From Muraenolepis orangiensis (lineage: Eukaryota > Chordata > Actinopteri > Gadiformes > Muraenolepididae), in assembly GCA_027704905.1 (NCBI GenBank), contig CM051019.1:19376875-19440874 (forward strand): 64,000 nt of DNA, written 5' to 3'. Each line of letters starts with the position of its first letter. Position 1 is the stretch's first letter. The notes below the pieces were generated by a model. That model ran no database searches. It was not told where the DNA came from and saw nothing but the letters and a program-made list of their open reading frames with translations. Below are positions 1 to 64,000 of this stretch, piece by piece. A program made the translations under genes and the position numbers.

Positions 1-117
1 ACAGAACATTGCGTGCTACACGTGTTGATACCTCATCAACATGTCTACCGGTTGAGACACAGGCAGACAGGAGAGCAGGTTTAGTGCAGACACACGTGGA
101 TGTGTTGGTGTGAGTCA

Positions 118-153
<36 letters not shown>

Positions 154-283
154 AGTGAGTATGTGTGTGTGGGTTCTTTGATTGTGCTGTCAGATCTCAC
201 GGTATTAAATATCACATTGTTCAGAGGTGAAATGCGACCAGGAAGCTACAGTACAGGGAACTATGGGGAGATACACACGGAAA

Positions 284-323
<40 letters not shown>

Positions 324-850
324 AACACCCACCCACACACACACACACGGAAACAAACACACACACACACACACACATACACACATAAACACCCACCCAC
401 ACACACACACGCACACATACACACACATGGAAACATACACACACACACACATACACAGGAACACACACACTCACACACACACGCACACACACACACACAC
501 ACGCACGCACGCACACACACACACACGTAAACACACACACGCACACACACACATTGAAACATACACACACACACACACGCGCACACACACACACATGTAA
601 ACACACACGCGCACACACACATTGAAACATACACACACCCACACAGTGTTTATCTCTCCCGGGGGTTCCTTGGACAGTAGCTTCCTGGCCGCAACTTCCT
701 GGACCCTCTGAAGAATGCAATATTTAATGCCAATAGATGAAGAACACACACACCCATGACTCACACACACACACACACATACACACACACATACACACAC
801 ATAAACAATGTGTTCAACACCTCCAAGAGGCTTCGACTGGCCTTTTGGGG
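1..850. repeat. Microsatellite-rich upstream/intron sequence
   Basis: There is a (GT)n run at about 120-152. A long compound (CA)n block lies at about 280-650, broken by short spacers such as GGAAACA and CACCCACC. A second (CA)n block lies at about 752-808. Long open frames here, read as Cys/Val or His/Thr runs, are only microsatellite translation. No exon is supportable. The stretch is probably upstream of, or inside, tnfrsf21 intron 1. Confidence 0.85.
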
Positions 851-1389
851 TGAGTGTCCTGTAGGTGGGGGTGAGTGTTGTGTAGGTGGGGGTGAGTGTT
901 GTGTAGGTGGGGGTGAGTGTCCTGTAGGTGGGGGTGAGTGTTGTGTAGGTGGGGGTGAGTGTCCTGTAGGGGGAGGGGGAGTGTTGTGTAGGTGAGGGTG
1001 AGTGTCCTGTAGGTGGGGGTGAGTGTTGTGTAGGTGGGGGTGAGTGTTGTGTAGGTGAGGGTGAGTGTCCTGTAGGTGGGGGTGAGTGTTGTGTAGGTGG
1101 GGGTGAGTGTTGTGTAGGTGGGGGAGAGTGTCCTGTAGGTGGGGGTGAGTGTCCTGTAGGTGGGGGTGAGTGTTGTGTAGGTGGGGGTGAGTGTTGTGTA
1201 GGTGGGGGAGAGTGTTGTGTAGCTGAGGGTGAGTGTTGTGTAGGTGGGGGTGAGTGTTGTGTTGGTGGGGGTGAGTGTCCTGTAGGGGGGGGGGAGGTGA
1301 GTGTTGTTGTCTAGGTGGGGGTGAGTGTTGTGTAGGTGGGGGTGAGTGTCCTGTAGCTGGGGGTGAGTGTCCCGTAGGTGGGGGTGAGT
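851..1389. repeat. 21-bp G-rich minisatellite in tnfrsf21 intron 1
   Basis: About 25 head-to-tail copies of a 21-bp unit of the form GTGAGTGTYSTGTAGGTGGGG, with minor length variants near 970 and 1290. Nearly every unit contains GGTGAGT, the vertebrate 5' splice-site consensus. The G runs could support G-quadruplexes on the + strand. It sits just upstream of the first recognisable tnfrsf21 exon. Confidence 0.9.
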
Positions 1390-1548
1390 CACAGTTCCCA
1401 GCAGAGGTGACATCGGAGGATGACATCATACTGTTGCCTGGGTCATCGATATTCTCCTCCTCTCCTCCTCAGCTCTCCTGCACCTCCCTGGTGGCCGACT
1501 CCTCCTCCAGACCTCCAGACCTGCTCCTCCTCTCCTCCTCCTCCCCAG

Positions 1549-10367
<8,819 letters not shown>

Positions 10368-12236
10368 ACCCGGAAACCGGGGACCGGGACCCAGATCTCG
10401 GTCCCCTGGGGTGCAAGCTAGCAGTGATATGACGTATTTCCTGCGGGTCCTTCAGCGCTTGACGAGTAGCACGAGTTCACTTACCCTCCACCGTCCTGCC
10501 AAGTCGCATTCCACATTCCACACTCCTCTAGTACATATTGGGATATGTCCACAGGCTACACGCATACAGTCCTTGTCACGCTTCAAGATTCCATTGCCTT
10601 AAAGTAGCCCGGGTGTCGTGAGATGAACCACAACTCCACGCCCTGGTTTTGAGGGTTCTGCGTTCAGCTGAACCTGTACGGGACACGTTCCACAAACCTG
10701 AACCCGTCGTCGACGCTGGACGAGCCGGACCTCAACCGAAAGAGATGTGCCTAAACTTTTGAGTATAGTTTCTCTCGAAGTGAGCGAAGCCTACAAACAA
10801 GCCTGCCTTGTTATGAGGAGAAGCTAGCTAGCCGGGCGCTGTGCTAGGCACTAGCTGGCTTGCTATGCTATGCTGCTACATGCTATGCTACTACAGTGCT
10901 ACTACTACTCGTGTTCACCGGGACAGTTATCACGTCTTGATCGGCTGCTTTGAAACCAAAGCCATACAAATATGACCCCAAACCGAGTTGTTAAACACCA
11001 AGAAACGTTCCAGGTGAAGCTACATGGCTTCGCCTGAAACGTTTTGAGGCCGGATGTTTGGCTGTAGTACCGCAAGAGGACATTAGGGGTAGGGGTATTA
11101 GCTGTTCAGCCAAAGGTTTTCATCTGAAGCACTTTAGATCCACTGCTTTTGACTTTAAATCAGTGTTGGACTCCACCACTACTACCAATACTACTGCTAC
11201 AACTACTACTAATACTACTAATACTTCTACTACTAATAATAATAATAATACTGGTACTGCTAAATTCACCTTGGTGCCACAGCAATGTAGCATTGATAAA
11301 GTGTTCTGACATTTTGGAGCTTCAAGTCTGTGAATTTCAATGAGTCGTTTCTGTGAGTCAAGTTTTTTAAAAAGATAGAATCAAAGAAAGACAATCTATT
11401 TCCTTTCCAGCGAGAGGTGTCAGCAGTGTAGAAATGTACCGACCGGCACTGAACTGAAAGAAATGTCTAGAATCCGTTTCTGCGTTTTGACTCTGCTGTT
11501 CACTACCATGTTGTGTTCTGTATCTGTTGTATTTTTTTGTTCACATTCATATTTAGTTATTTCATGTTGGGTTCTCTGCTGCAGTCGTATATATGTCGTA
11601 TTCCACGGGCATTAGCGTGTCGCTTCCCTGCTCGGCGTCGGGATGATCAATTATGCATTACTCCATACTTGAAACATAGTTCCGAGAACACAACACGCTC
11701 TTTCAGATTCTTCCACGTTCCTGAAGCACCTGCCAGACTCCCGACGGTGTTGGGTTTCACCAAACCAAACCACGAGGAGTAGACCAGTCCAGCCAGTATG
11801 TTAGATCGCCCCCTCCCCCCCTTAGGGTCACATCTGGGGGGGGGTCACACTTGGGGGGGACACGCCCCCTGCAGTCACACCTGGGGGGGGTCACACTTGG
11901 GGGGACACGCCCCCTGCAGTCACACCTGGGGGGGGTCACACTTGGGGGGACAGTCACACCTGGGGGGACACGCCCCCTGCGGTCACACCTGGGGGGACAC
12001 GCCCCCTGCGGCAACACCTGGAGGGGTCACACCTGGGGTGGGGGGGGGGGGGGGGGTCACACCTGGGGAACCACGGCCACACACACCTGACCAGGGCCGT
12101 CGGCATGGTAGCGACGCTGGTCGGCGTGGCAACGATGTTGACATTGTGTGATGTTGATGTCTGCGTCTCCGTGGAGACTGGTGTGTGAGCGAGCGTGTGT
12201 TTTATACCAAGTGATTGTGGAACCAGAATGTTTACT
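10368..12236 (+). other. tnfrsf21: tnfrsf21 3' UTR / downstream region
   Basis: No further coding exon is seen. The stretch has a GCTA-rich part at 10820-10910 and a trinucleotide (ACT/AAT)n tract at about 11170-11252. No canonical AATAAA occurs; GATAAA near 11296 is a weak candidate. The ATTAAA at 12260 falls inside a SINE tail, so the transcript end is unresolved. Confidence 0.5.
11818..12076. repeat. GGGGGG-rich minisatellite
   Basis: Alternating modules TCACACCTGGGGGGGG, TCACACTTGGGGGG and ACACGCCCCCTGCAG repeated about six times with variants, plus a 16-G run near 12040. Strong G-run clustering suggests G-quadruplex potential and possible assembly difficulty. Confidence 0.85.
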
Positions 12237-12246
12237 ACCATGGAAC

Positions 12247-12593
12247 TATTATGATTATTATTAAAGTGCTAAACACTTATTTTTTTCTGTTTGTCATCAT
12301 TCATAGGGCACTGGACATAAATGATATTCATGACCACATCTAAATCTAAATATGGAGGATTGAATCCTCTTGATTGGGCACATACACACACAGTGAAATG
12401 TGTTTCTCTGCATTTAACCCATCCTAGTATTAGGAGCAGTGGGCAGCTAATGTATAAACAGCTGCCCGGGGAGCAGTGTAGGGGTCGGGTGCCTTGCTCA
12501 AGGGCACCTTGGCAGTGCCCAGGTGTTTCGGGGACTTGAACCGGCGACCTTCCAGTTCCCAAGCCAAGTCCCAACAGACTGAGCTATCCTGCC
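12247..12593 (-). mobile_element. tRNA-derived SINE with 10-bp target duplication
   Basis: Read on the minus strand from 12593, a tRNA-like head contains an A box (TAGCTCAGTCTGTTGGG) and a B box (GGTTCAAGTCC). It is followed by the CCCTTGAGCAAGGCACC / GCTCCCCGGG body common in teleost SINEs and an AT-rich (AATAAT) tail ending near 12247. Identical ACCATGGAAC copies flank it at 12237-12246 and 12594-12603, as expected of target-primed insertion. Family name not assigned. Confidence 0.85.
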
Positions 12594-12639
12594 ACCATGG
12601 AACATGAAATATTCTCCACGGCAATTTAAAAGGCCTAAC

Positions 12640-13106
12640 TGTCACGATCCAACGCAGCTCTTCACGCTCCTAGTCCTGGATCTCCGCCGGCTTCCTGGAT
12701 CCGCGATGCCACTCCGTGTTTTCCCTGTCAGCCGTTTCCTACTCAACTCACCTGTTGTCAATCGCACCTCATTACCAAGCTGTATTTAAGCCATGTCTGT
12801 TGTCTAACTCATTGCTGGATCATCACCCCGATTTTCAGAAAGCATCACGTTCGTATCAAGCTAAGTTCATCGTTGTTCTGCCTATTGATCCGCCGTGTTC
12901 TGACCCTCCCCTGGATAATGACCTCGTTTTTGCCTTGCGTCTTTGTACCTCAACCCTCGACTCCCTGTTACCGACCTCTGCTTGTCCTGACCACGTGTTG
13001 GATTTGCCCCGTCTGTCCCTCTGCCTTTGGATCCCACATTAAAGTGTCTGTTCCATCTGACGTCTGTTCTCCTGCTCTTGGGTCCCACCGACACCCGGCT
13101 GTGACA
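12640..13106 (+). mobile_element. Solo LTR of a retrotransposon
   Basis: A 467-bp block begins TGTCACG and ends TGTGACA (TG...CA, with 6-bp inverted ends TGTCAC/GTGACA). It is flanked by exact 5-bp direct repeats CTAAC at 12635-12639 and 13107-13111. A TATA-like TGTATTTAAG near 12781 and an ATTAAA poly(A) signal near 13038 are placed as in an LTR in + orientation. There is no internal gag/pol, so it is a solo LTR left by recombination. The 5-bp duplication fits Ty3/gypsy-type elements, but the family is inferred. Confidence 0.8.
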
Positions 13107-13129
13107 CTAACTTAATGAATCACCCACAC

Positions 13130-14424
13130 CGTCACACTGGATTTAGCCAGCGTATGCCGACGTATCAACATTTCTCTAAAACGCTGGCATACGTCGAATA
13201 AGTTATGGGTAAGAAATGTTGTACATGCACAACATTTTCGCAGATATGCCAGCGTATTGCTCATGCGCTGGCATACGCTGGCCAAAAGTTGTAGGTAAGT
13301 TATGCAATCGTTTACACTCGTTACTTGTAAGTTACTCATAAGTCAAAAAATGTCGAGATAATGACTAGCGCCCACGCCCACGCCCACGAAACTTCTTGGC
13401 AGCGTTCTTCGAAGTTTTCTTCCGCATGGCGGTGATGTTGATACTGTTGTGTTGATACGGCAGTGGAAGCGTCAGGGCCTTCAAGGTATTCAGAGAAGAC
13501 CCTGGAACTCTCAGATGAAACAAAAAAAATCGAATTAATTGTAGTAATAAAATTTTGTACAATTAAATACAATTTTAATAAAATGAATAAATGAGAATCG
13601 TATCTGTGTTGTTGATCTGTTATATTACAGTGTTACGTTGATTTGTTTGTCTTTCTCGGTCCATGCACTACGCATTTGAGTGGTTTTGTGTTGGAAAAAC
13701 AATGCAACCAATCAGATATTTTTCTAGGTTGCTGGGAAGAATATCCTTCAACCAAAGTACTCCCGATAGCTTTGGCCATGAGAGCGTACATTTGGATTGA
13801 CAATTTGATCAACCAATCATATAGTGATTTGTAGCCAATGGGCGTATTCTTTCAGATTTCCCCAAAGCTCAATAGGGAGCTAGTTGCTTGCTGGAGCGAG
13901 AGTGGATCTAGCGTAGTGCTACGTTTTTTCTACGTAGGTTTTTTACGTCAAAATGGCAACAGGCGAAGATGATGTCGTTGCGGATTTATTGTCGGAACCA
14001 TTTTCAAGACGACCATTCAATGTAAAGATGGACATTATTAAAAAGGCCGTCCAATGGCAGACAATCTTGAGCTGAATCAAGTTGTTAAAGCAGACTATGT
14101 TCGCCATTTTCAGGCTAGCAACTGGGAAAGATACCCGTGGCTAACGGGTATCTTTCCAGGAGAATGGATTTCGACACGTGATCGTCGGCGATGCGCTGCC
14201 GCACGCTATGCATAAGTTAGACTATCGTTGGGCATGAGTTGTGAACGCCGGCGACACGCTAAGCATTCGTTGGTATAAGTTATCTGTAAGTTATCGAAAC
14301 TTTCTATATAAGTTACTAATACGTTATGTATACGTTATGTATACAAAAAAAACACTGATAGTTCAGCGTATGCCAGCGTTTTAGAGACATTTTGATGCGC
14401 TGGCTAAATGGTCAAGGTGTGACA
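13130..14424 (+). mobile_element. DNA transposon remnant with long inverted termini
   Basis: The left end (from GTCACACTGG...TTTAGCCAGCG) and the right end (to ...CGCTGGCTAAATGGTCAAGGTGTGAC) are inverted copies over about 60-70 bp. They share TCTCTAAAACGCTGGCATACG. Subterminal CGCTGGCATACG and TAAGTTAT motifs recur inside. No target duplication could be assigned with confidence. The interior carries a broken transposase-like start (13953-14148), so the element is non-autonomous. Confidence 0.75.
13953..14148 (+). pseudogene. Frameshifted hAT/ZMYM1-like transposase N-terminus
   Basis: Starts MATGEDDVVADLLSEPFSRR. After IIKK a 1-bp loss shifts the frame; the second frame reads GRPMADNLELNQ, then VVKADYVRHFQASNWERYPW and LTG. 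This resembles the N-terminus, ahead of the TTF-type zinc finger, of ZMYM1-like proteins derived from hAT transposons (recognition, moderate). The catalytic region is absent. An inverted pair AAAGATACCCGT/ACGGGTATCTTT lies at its 3' edge, where the deletion seems to have occurred. Confidence 0.6.
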
Positions 14425-14614
14425 GGGCCATCACACCCACTATTGGGTATGCAGTCACGACAGGTATGAATCACAATGTACCCTGTGTTGCCATCTAGAA
14501 AATGAAAGTAAAACAACAAAGTAAGAATTTGGATTAATCCCATGATAATTAAAAGTTCATAAACACAAACCATTAGCGCTCCCTCATGCACACAGCCAAG
14601 ATCAAATTACAGCC
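14425..14614. other. Unassigned intergenic DNA
   Basis: AT-rich sequence between the transposon remnant and the 32-bp array. No gene, element or RNA is recognised. Confidence 0.5.
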
Positions 14615-15427
14615 CGTAACACTACAGTATCTGTACTACAGTTTAGTGTAGTACTACGGCATAGTGTAGTACTACAGCATCTTTACTCCAGTATAGTGTA
14701 GTACTACAGCATCTTTACTCCAGTATAGTGTAGTACTACAGCCTCTTTACTCCAGTATAGTGTAGTACTACAGCCTCTTTACTCCAGTATAGTGTAGTAC
14801 TACAGCATCTTTACTCCAGTATAGTGTAGTACTACAGCCTCTTTACTCCAGTATAGTGTAGTACTACAGCCTCTTTACTCCAGTATAGTGTAGTACTACA
14901 GCCTCTTTACTCCAGTATAGTGTAGTACTACAGCCTCTTTACTCCATATAGTGTAGTAGTACAGCATCTTTACTACAGTGTAGTCTAGTACTACAGTATT
15001 TTTACTATAGTATAGTGTAGTAGTACAGTATCTTTACTACAGTATAGTCTAGTACTACAGTATTTTTACTATAGTATAGTGTAGTATACTACACTATACT
15101 ATAGTAAAAATACTGTAGTACTAGACTATACTGTAGTAAAGATACTGTACTATAGTACAGTATCTTTACTACAGTGTAGTCTAGTACTACAGTATTTTTA
15201 CTACAGTATAGTGTAGTAGTACAGTATCTTTACTACAGTATAGTCTAGTACTACAGTATTTTTACTATAGTATAGTGTAGTACTACAGTATTATTACTAT
15301 AGTATAGTGTAGTAGTACAGTATCTTTACTACAGTATAGTCTAGTACTACAGTATTTTTACTATAGTATAGTGTAGTACTACAGTATTTTTACTATAGTA
15401 TAGTGTAGTACTACAGCATCTTTACTG
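14615..15427. repeat. 32-bp tandem array with an internal inversion
   Basis: About 25 copies of TAGTACTACAGYATCTTTACTCCAGTATAGTG-type units (about 32 bp). Two subfamilies occur: CTCC before 14950 and CTAYAG after. At about 15087-15154 two units are inverted, giving perfect palindromes centred at about 15086/15087 and 15154. Confidence 0.9.
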
Positions 15428-15482
15428 AACCAGGTGGAGATTATTTCCATAAAACATTAACTTTGTACACTAACTTTTCATT

Positions 15483-15894
<412 letters not shown>

Positions 15895-16517
15895 GTGAGT
15901 ATCGCCCCGGGTTTCCTGTGTCCGCAGGCGGGGTTTAGTGTGGTCGTGCAGAATGGTGACCCTTCCAGGTGGAGATTGGCATTGTCTTTAATAAGTCAAA
16001 AGTACAGCTATGTTGTTATATCTCTATATCTATCTAGATATAGATATGTACCTATCTCTCTATATCTATATCTAAATCTGTATGTGTCTAGATCTTTATG
16101 TATGTATGTATGCATATTTGTGTACTTTGTTGAGTTTTACTTGAGTTTTTCCAGAACTAAATTGGGAGTATTATAATAATGATAGTAATATATATAGCAT
16201 TTGAGTGTTTTTTAATATTAATAATAATTATTGTTATAATTATTATTATGACATCAGTCGAGTAAAAGGATGCTGACATAAAATTAATTTGAATGTATTC
16301 TAAAAGGCCATAGCCTTAAGGCCTTAACATAGCCAGGGTTAGGGTTGGATTCGATTTTTAGCTAAGAAGTTAAAATATATGTGTTATTGATCTGATCAGC
16401 ATGTGACTCTTATAAAGTCAACATGTAGAGGACATTCTAGAATGATCCGGTAGAAGGTTTACAGGTACGAGAAGAAGAGAGATTTAAAAACCGAGTTTGA
16501 TGATTTCAGGCATAGAA

Positions 16518-16552
<35 letters not shown>

Positions 16553-16563
16553 GGCAGACAGGC

Positions 16564-16620
<57 letters not shown>

Positions 16621-16734
16621 TAGAGATAGACATAGAGATGGGGATGGATGGACAGCTGGACAGCGAGACAGAGACAGAGACAGAGACAGAGACAGAGACA
16701 GCAGAGACAGAGAGAGAGAGAGAGGAGAGAGAGC

Positions 16735-16784
<50 letters not shown>

Positions 16785-18159
16785 AAAAAAAAAATAATGA
16801 GACAAAGAAAGACAAAGAGAGAGAGAAAGCTAAATCCAACACCACGACTTGGAGACGGAAAAACAATGTGGAACAATAACAGCTTTCTTGCCGCCTGTGA
16901 CTCAGAGTCCCGTCTGATCGCGTTATCAGGTTTCAACTGACGGTCTCTTTGCTGGTCAGCAAAGCTCTGTGGTTCCCAAGCTGGGTGTCGGGAGCCCATT
17001 CAGGGTCATACTGACACGCAGACAGGGTCGCAGGCGGACCAGTGAATACTGTTGATTGGGTTAAAACGACGTGGAAGCAGATACCCAAAAAATATACGCA
17101 AAAAAGGTTTGACAGATTTTTCTGTTCAATTTAATATATGTATATATGTATATATGATGTATTTGCCGCAGGAAATACATCATATCAGTGCTTTCGGTTT
17201 TTTAAATTGAATTAGTTATTGTTCATCGATAAACTGGTTATGAGTAGAGCTCTGGTTATGATTATTATCGTGTTATTGTTGTGTATCGGTTATTGTGATT
17301 AACTGGTTCATATGATTAGCTGATTATTATGATTCACTGGATATTATGAGTAGCTGGTTATGATTAATAATGATAAACGGGTTATAATGATTAAGTAGTT
17401 AATATGATTAACAGGTTAATATGATTAGCTGATTATTATGATTAACTTGATATTATTAGTAGCTGGTTATGATTAATAACAATAAACGGGTTATAATGAT
17501 TAACTGGTTAATATAATTAACTGGTTATGATACTGATTATATTACTGGTTAATATGATTAGTTGATTATTATGAGTAACTGATTATTATGATTAACTGGT
17601 TATGATTAATAACAATGAACTGGTTAATGTGATTAACTGGTAAATATGATTAACTGGTTAATGTGATTAACTGGTAAATATGATTAACTGGTTATTGTGA
17701 TTAACTGGTTAATATAATTAACTGGTTAATATGATTACCTGATTATTATGATTACTGGTTAATATGATTAGTTGATTATTATGAGTAACTGATTATTATG
17801 ATTAACTGGTTATGATTAATAACAATGAACTGGTTAATGTGATTAACTGGTTAATATGATTAACTGGTTAATGTGATTAACTGGTAAATATGATTAACTG
17901 GTTAATGTGATTAACTGGTAAATATGATTAACTGGTTAATGTGATTAACTGGTAAATATGATTAACTGGTTAATGTGATTAACTGGTAAATATGATTAAC
18001 TGGTTATTGTGATTAACTGGTTAATATGATTAACTGGTTAATGTGATTAACTGGTTAATGTGATTAACTGGTTAATATGATTAACTGGTTATTGTGATTA
18101 ACTGGTTAATATGATGAACTGGTTATTGTGATTAACTGGTACATACACAACACACACAC

Positions 18160-18231
<72 letters not shown>

Positions 18232-18690
18232 ATACACAACACACACCATCCCAACACCCCATACACACACACACACTGCCAGGCCTCAAGGCACAACAGC
18301 GTCTGATCTCACTCAAACCCGGCCCAGCCTGGAGCATGGCCCAGGACACGTCACGTCCTCAAGTTCTGCCTCTGATTGGACCGTCCAGTTGGGTGGAGTT
18401 GTGGATTTTCCTGTAATTTTCCCTCATCTGACAAAAAGGCTTCTTATTGGGGTTTTTATGACGCATTGCTTATCGCTAGACGGTTAAGGGGATTATTATT
18501 TACCTATTGGCTGTAATTGGTCCATACATTATTATTGGTGCGTTATTATTAAGATCCTCTTTCAATCCAAATAATTGTACATTTTTTGCTGTCAAATGAT
18601 GGGTCCTTCACCAAAAAAAATGGGTTAACTCTAACCCTAAAGATTTATATATATATATATATATGTTTGTATTTCTTTTGATCTTCTCTA
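15895..18690. repeat. Repeat-rich stretch before the signal-peptide exon
   Basis: AT-rich TATCTATATC repeats at about 16015-16080. (CAGA)n at about 16515-16620, then GACAGA and (GA)n to about 16790. 16800-17200 shows no gene. A 17-bp minisatellite, TGATTAACTGGTTAATA and variants, covers about 17225-18140 (roughly 50 copies). (CA)n at about 18147-18235. 18290-18640 is unique, and (AT)n lies at about 18645-18664. Confidence 0.85.
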
Positions 18691-18698
18691 TGACAGAA

Positions 18699-64000
<45,302 letters not shown>

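Noticed and set aside
808..850. Possible tnfrsf21 exon 1 ending at TTTTGGG|GTGAGT
   Set aside because: A short ATG frame precedes this donor, but it has no hydrophobic signal peptide and sits on a (CA)n repeat.
205..1429. Long Cys/Val and His/Thr/Pro open frames on both strands
   Set aside because: Pure products of (CA)n and the 21-bp minisatellite. No signal, splice or family support.
12260..12265. ATTAAA as the tnfrsf21 poly(A) signal
   Set aside because: It lies in the AT-rich tail of a minus-strand SINE bounded by target duplications. It could be co-opted, but the sequence does not show it.
12530..12593. A tRNA gene on the minus strand
   Set aside because: It has A and B boxes but belongs to a SINE with body, tail and target duplication; the cloverleaf 3' half is replaced by SINE body.
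16497..16940. Open frames rich in Asp/Arg/Gln or Leu/Cys/Ser
   Set aside because: Translation of (CAGA)n and (GA)n simple repeats.

Overview
The window is vertebrate nuclear DNA, almost certainly from a teleost fish. It has GT-AG spliced genes, long (CA)n, (CT)n and (GA)n microsatellites, many intronic minisatellites, a tRNA-derived SINE, a Rex1-like LINE, a solo LTR and a hAT-like DNA transposon remnant. Both recognisable genes are on the + strand. The order, a TNFRSF21 (death receptor 6) gene followed by an adhesion-GPCR subfamily F-type gene, recalls the mammalian TNFRSF21/ADGRF neighbourhood.

Region 1 (1-12.2 kb) is tnfrsf21 without its signal-peptide exon, which must lie upstream. Five exons can be joined in frame: the cysteine-rich domains (about 1549-2169), stalk plus transmembrane segment plus a 20-glycine run (2681-3205), the death domain (6231-6496), and two cytoplasmic tail exons (9104-9314 and 10138-10367, with stop). 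Its introns are filled with tandem repeats. At least two minisatellites start exactly at a 5' splice site and have copied it.

Region 2 (12.2-18.7 kb) is intergenic or upstream: a SINE with a 10-bp target duplication, a 467-bp solo LTR with a 5-bp target duplication, a DNA transposon with long inverted termini and a frameshifted zinc-finger fragment, a 32-bp tandem array containing a small inverted block, microsatellites, and a 17-bp minisatellite.

Region 3 (18.7-64 kb) is a secreted or membrane gene whose 5' end is complete. It has a signal-peptide exon (18697-18806), a short exon, and then repeating pairs of exons. One exon (S) encodes about 50 residues ending in N-I-T-T-G; the next (C) encodes an EGF-like cysteine-rich segment. 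I read it as the N-terminal ectodomain of an ADGRF (GPR116/ADGRF5-like) adhesion GPCR; the GAIN and seven-helix parts would lie beyond the window. Two diverged S+C modules come first.

From 27.5 to 63.0 kb there is a head-to-tail array of 24 copies of a 1,504-bp cassette (S exon, C exon, linker exon). It is nearly identical in introns as well as exons. All exon boundaries are phase 1, so any copy number stays in frame. The array would encode about 3,000 residues, and is followed by a Thr/Pro/Asn-rich mucin-like exon that runs off the window. The only coding difference seen among units, Met or Thr after N-V, removes or creates an N-glycosylation sequon. Copy number is uncertain because a 100-N gap opens the array and a few single-base homopolymer deletions suggest consensus error. 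The array is the most unusual feature of the window.
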